Of a stretch of 5,253 bases of DNA, positions 4,004-5,253 are shown one piece after another. Within the stretch, counting starts at the first letter, position 1. Every line of letters begins with the position of its first letter. The position numbers and the translations under genes are program-made. The notes beneath the pieces were generated by a model that ran no database searches, was not told the DNA's origin, and saw only the letters and a program-made list of their open reading frames with translations. The stretch covers positions 1 through 5,253 of the forward strand of contig JARLGP010000052.1 of NCBI GenBank assembly GCA_031292735.1, written 5' to 3'. This stretch comes from Holophaga sp. (GTDB lineage: Bacteria; Acidobacteriota; Holophagae; Holophagales; Holophagaceae).

Positions 4004-5253
4004 CTACCGCAACGTGATCAGCGTGGCCCCGGCGCCGCCCTGGTTCTGGGGGGCATCCTCCACCCGGGCGATGCCCGGGTGACCTTGCAAGGCCGCGCGC
4101 ACGGCGGCCTTGAGCCGCCCGGTGCCGTGGCCGTGCACCACCCGGATGAACTTCTGGCCGGCGGCCAGGGCGTCCTCCACGAACCGGTGGATTTCGGTGT
4201 CCACGTCGTCCGAGGCCCGGCCGATGAGGTTGATCTCCGACGGCAGGCCGCCGGCCTGGGCGCGCAGGCGCATCTGGCCCCGGGCCGGGGCGACGGAACC
4301 CATGTCGCCCCGGAAGATGGGCTCCAGCTCGCCGGCCCGGGCCTCCAGCTGGCGGCCCTGGGCGGTCTGCAGGATGACCCGGTCGCCCTTCAGGCTGGTG
4401 ATCCGGCCTTCCACGCCCAGGCCCCGGTGCCGGGCGAAGCCGCCTTCCTTGAGCAGCAGCGGATCCGAGGCCGGGCGCCTGGGGGCTTGGGCGCCCAGTT
4501 CGGCATGGGCGATCTGCTCCATGGTGCGGATCCGCTCCCGGGCCTCGGTGCCCACCCGGTCCGGGTTGTCGTCGGTCTTCTGCTTCTCCTTGAGCTCTTT
4601 CACCAGGCGCCTGGCTTCGTGGTCCAGGAAGTCCAGCACCCGCTGGACCTTTTCCTTGGATTCGCGCTGGAACTTGTCCTGCTGGGTGCGTAGCGCCTCC
4701 TCCCGGCGGGCCAGGATCTGGCTGTCCTTCTCCAGCAGGGCGGTGCGCTCCTCCAGGGCCGCGGTCTCCTCCATGATGCGCAGCCGGTCGGCCTCCAGCT
4801 GGCGCAGGAACTCGCGCCAGTCCTGCTCCCGCTGGCCCAGGACCTTTTCCGCGTGTTCCAGGATGAAGGCGGGCAGGCCCAGCTTGGCGGCGATGGTGAG
4901 GGCCCGGCTCTGGCCGGGCATGCCCACCAGCAGCCGGTAGGTGGGCACCAGCCGCTCCTCGTCGAACTGCACGGAGGCGTTCTGGAACCTCGGGTGGCGC
5001 AGGGCCCACTGGCTGATCTCGCCCAGGTGGGTGGAGCACAGCACCCAGCACTGGCGCCGGCTGAGGGCCTGGAGCAGGGCGATGCCCAGGGCCGCGCCCT
5101 CCTTGGGGTCGGTGCCGGTGCCCAGCTCGTCCAGCAGCACCAGTCCGCCCCGCTTGGCCTGGGCGATGATCCGCTTCAGGTGCAGGATGTGGCTGGAGAA
5201 GGTGGAGAGGCTGCCCACCAGGGTCTGGTGGTCGCCGATGTCGGCGTGCAGGG
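4004..5253 (-). CDS. mutS2: MutS2 (endonuclease MutS2 / RqcU type), C-terminal half
   Basis: About 415 C-terminal residues of a protein whose family is usually near 780; the N-terminal half lies beyond the right edge. Reading from the edge: DIGDHQTLVGSLSTFSSH, the MutS-type ABC ATPase signature region. Next come Walker B LVLLDELGTGTDPKEG (codons about 5143-5096) and the STH switch histidine (about 5035-5027). A long charged coiled coil (about 4860-4580) and a KOW-like beta domain (about 4440-4320, HRGLGVEGRITSLKGD) follow. The protein ends in a C-terminal Smr domain (about 4237-4007) with HGHGTG (4118-4135) and a GGAGATLI end. MutS2 proteins bind branched DNA and suppress recombination in some bacteria. 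In Bacillus they split collided ribosomes, with Smr contributing nuclease or ribosome contacts. The Smr entry motif reads INLIGR where many MutS2 proteins have LDLRG. The apparent GTG start at 5218 is an internal valine; the frame is open to the edge. It converges with lysR. Confidence 0.95.
   Translation of the reverse strand, partial: LHADIGDHQTLVGSLSTFSSHILHLKRIIAQAKRGGLVLLDELGTGTDPKEGAALGIALLQALSRRQCWVLCSTHLGEISQWALRHPRFQNASVQFDEERLVPTYRLLVGMPGQSRALTIAAKLGLPAFILEHAEKVLGQREQDWREFLRQLEADRLRIMEETAALEERTALLEKDSQILARREEALRTQQDKFQRESKEKVQRVLDFLDHEARRLVKELKEKQKTDDNPDRVGTEARERIRTMEQIAHAELGAQAPRRPASDPLLLKEGGFARHRGLGVEGRITSLKGDRVILQTAQGRQLEARAGELEPIFRGDMGSVAPARGQMRLRAQAGGLPSEINLIGRASDDVDTEIHRFVEDALAAGQKFIRVVHGHGTGRLKAAVRAALQGHPGIARVEDAPQNQGGAGATLITLR

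Noticed and set aside
3972..5051. 359-codon minus-strand frame over mutS2
   Set aside because: Very Gly/Pro/Arg-rich; the overlapping frame is unmistakable MutS2.

Overview
This is a GC-rich bacterial window (roughly two thirds G+C by eye) carrying ordinary chromosomal genes. It holds two edge-truncated genes, three complete genes, one doubtful small reading frame and several non-coding signals. Nothing in it looks like a phage, transposon, CRISPR array or RNA gene. The mix is a DUF4139 protein with a signal peptide, a diaphorase-type ferredoxin-like N-terminus, MutS2, and a LysR/EamA pair. That fits an anaerobic or facultative Gram-negative lineage such as Acidobacteriota (Holophagae/Geothrix type) or a delta-proteobacterial group. 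This placement is a guess from protein style and not a demonstrated assignment.

Layout from left to right. Bases 1-188 (minus) hold the N-terminus of a thioredoxin-like [2Fe-2S] ferredoxin or NuoF/HndC/HydB-type diaphorase subunit. Bases 189-344 are an AT-rich regulatory stretch. It carries a perfect 9-bp inverted repeat overlapping a plausible promoter, then a hairpin/T-tract terminator for whatever arrives from the right. Bases 345-479 (minus) are a 44-codon frame that may or may not be a gene. Bases 500-1933 (minus) encode an exported DUF4139 protein of unknown function. Bases 2004-2960 (minus) encode a ten-helix EamA/DMT-family exporter or permease. Bases 2961-3064 form a divergent control region with an AT-rich near-palindrome. 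Bases 3065-3913 (plus) encode a LysR-type regulator. Bases 3914-4003 separate two convergent genes and contain hairpins. Bases 4004-5253 (minus) hold the C-terminal half of MutS2.

How they fit together: the LysR regulator and the EamA transporter are a classic divergent pair, so the regulator probably controls the transporter from the shared palindrome. The DUF4139 gene lies 70 bases downstream of the transporter on the same strand and could be co-transcribed with it. However, it has its own Shine-Dalgarno sequence, which may be masked by leader structure. The terminator at about 276-339 closes this leftward unit, and the ferredoxin/diaphorase gene starts anew under its own promoter and operator. 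MutS2 is unrelated to these and converges on lysR. I found no convincing novel system. The best leads are non-coding: the operator at 246-271, the overlapping divergent promoters with a possibly leaderless lysR, and the small frame in front of the terminator.
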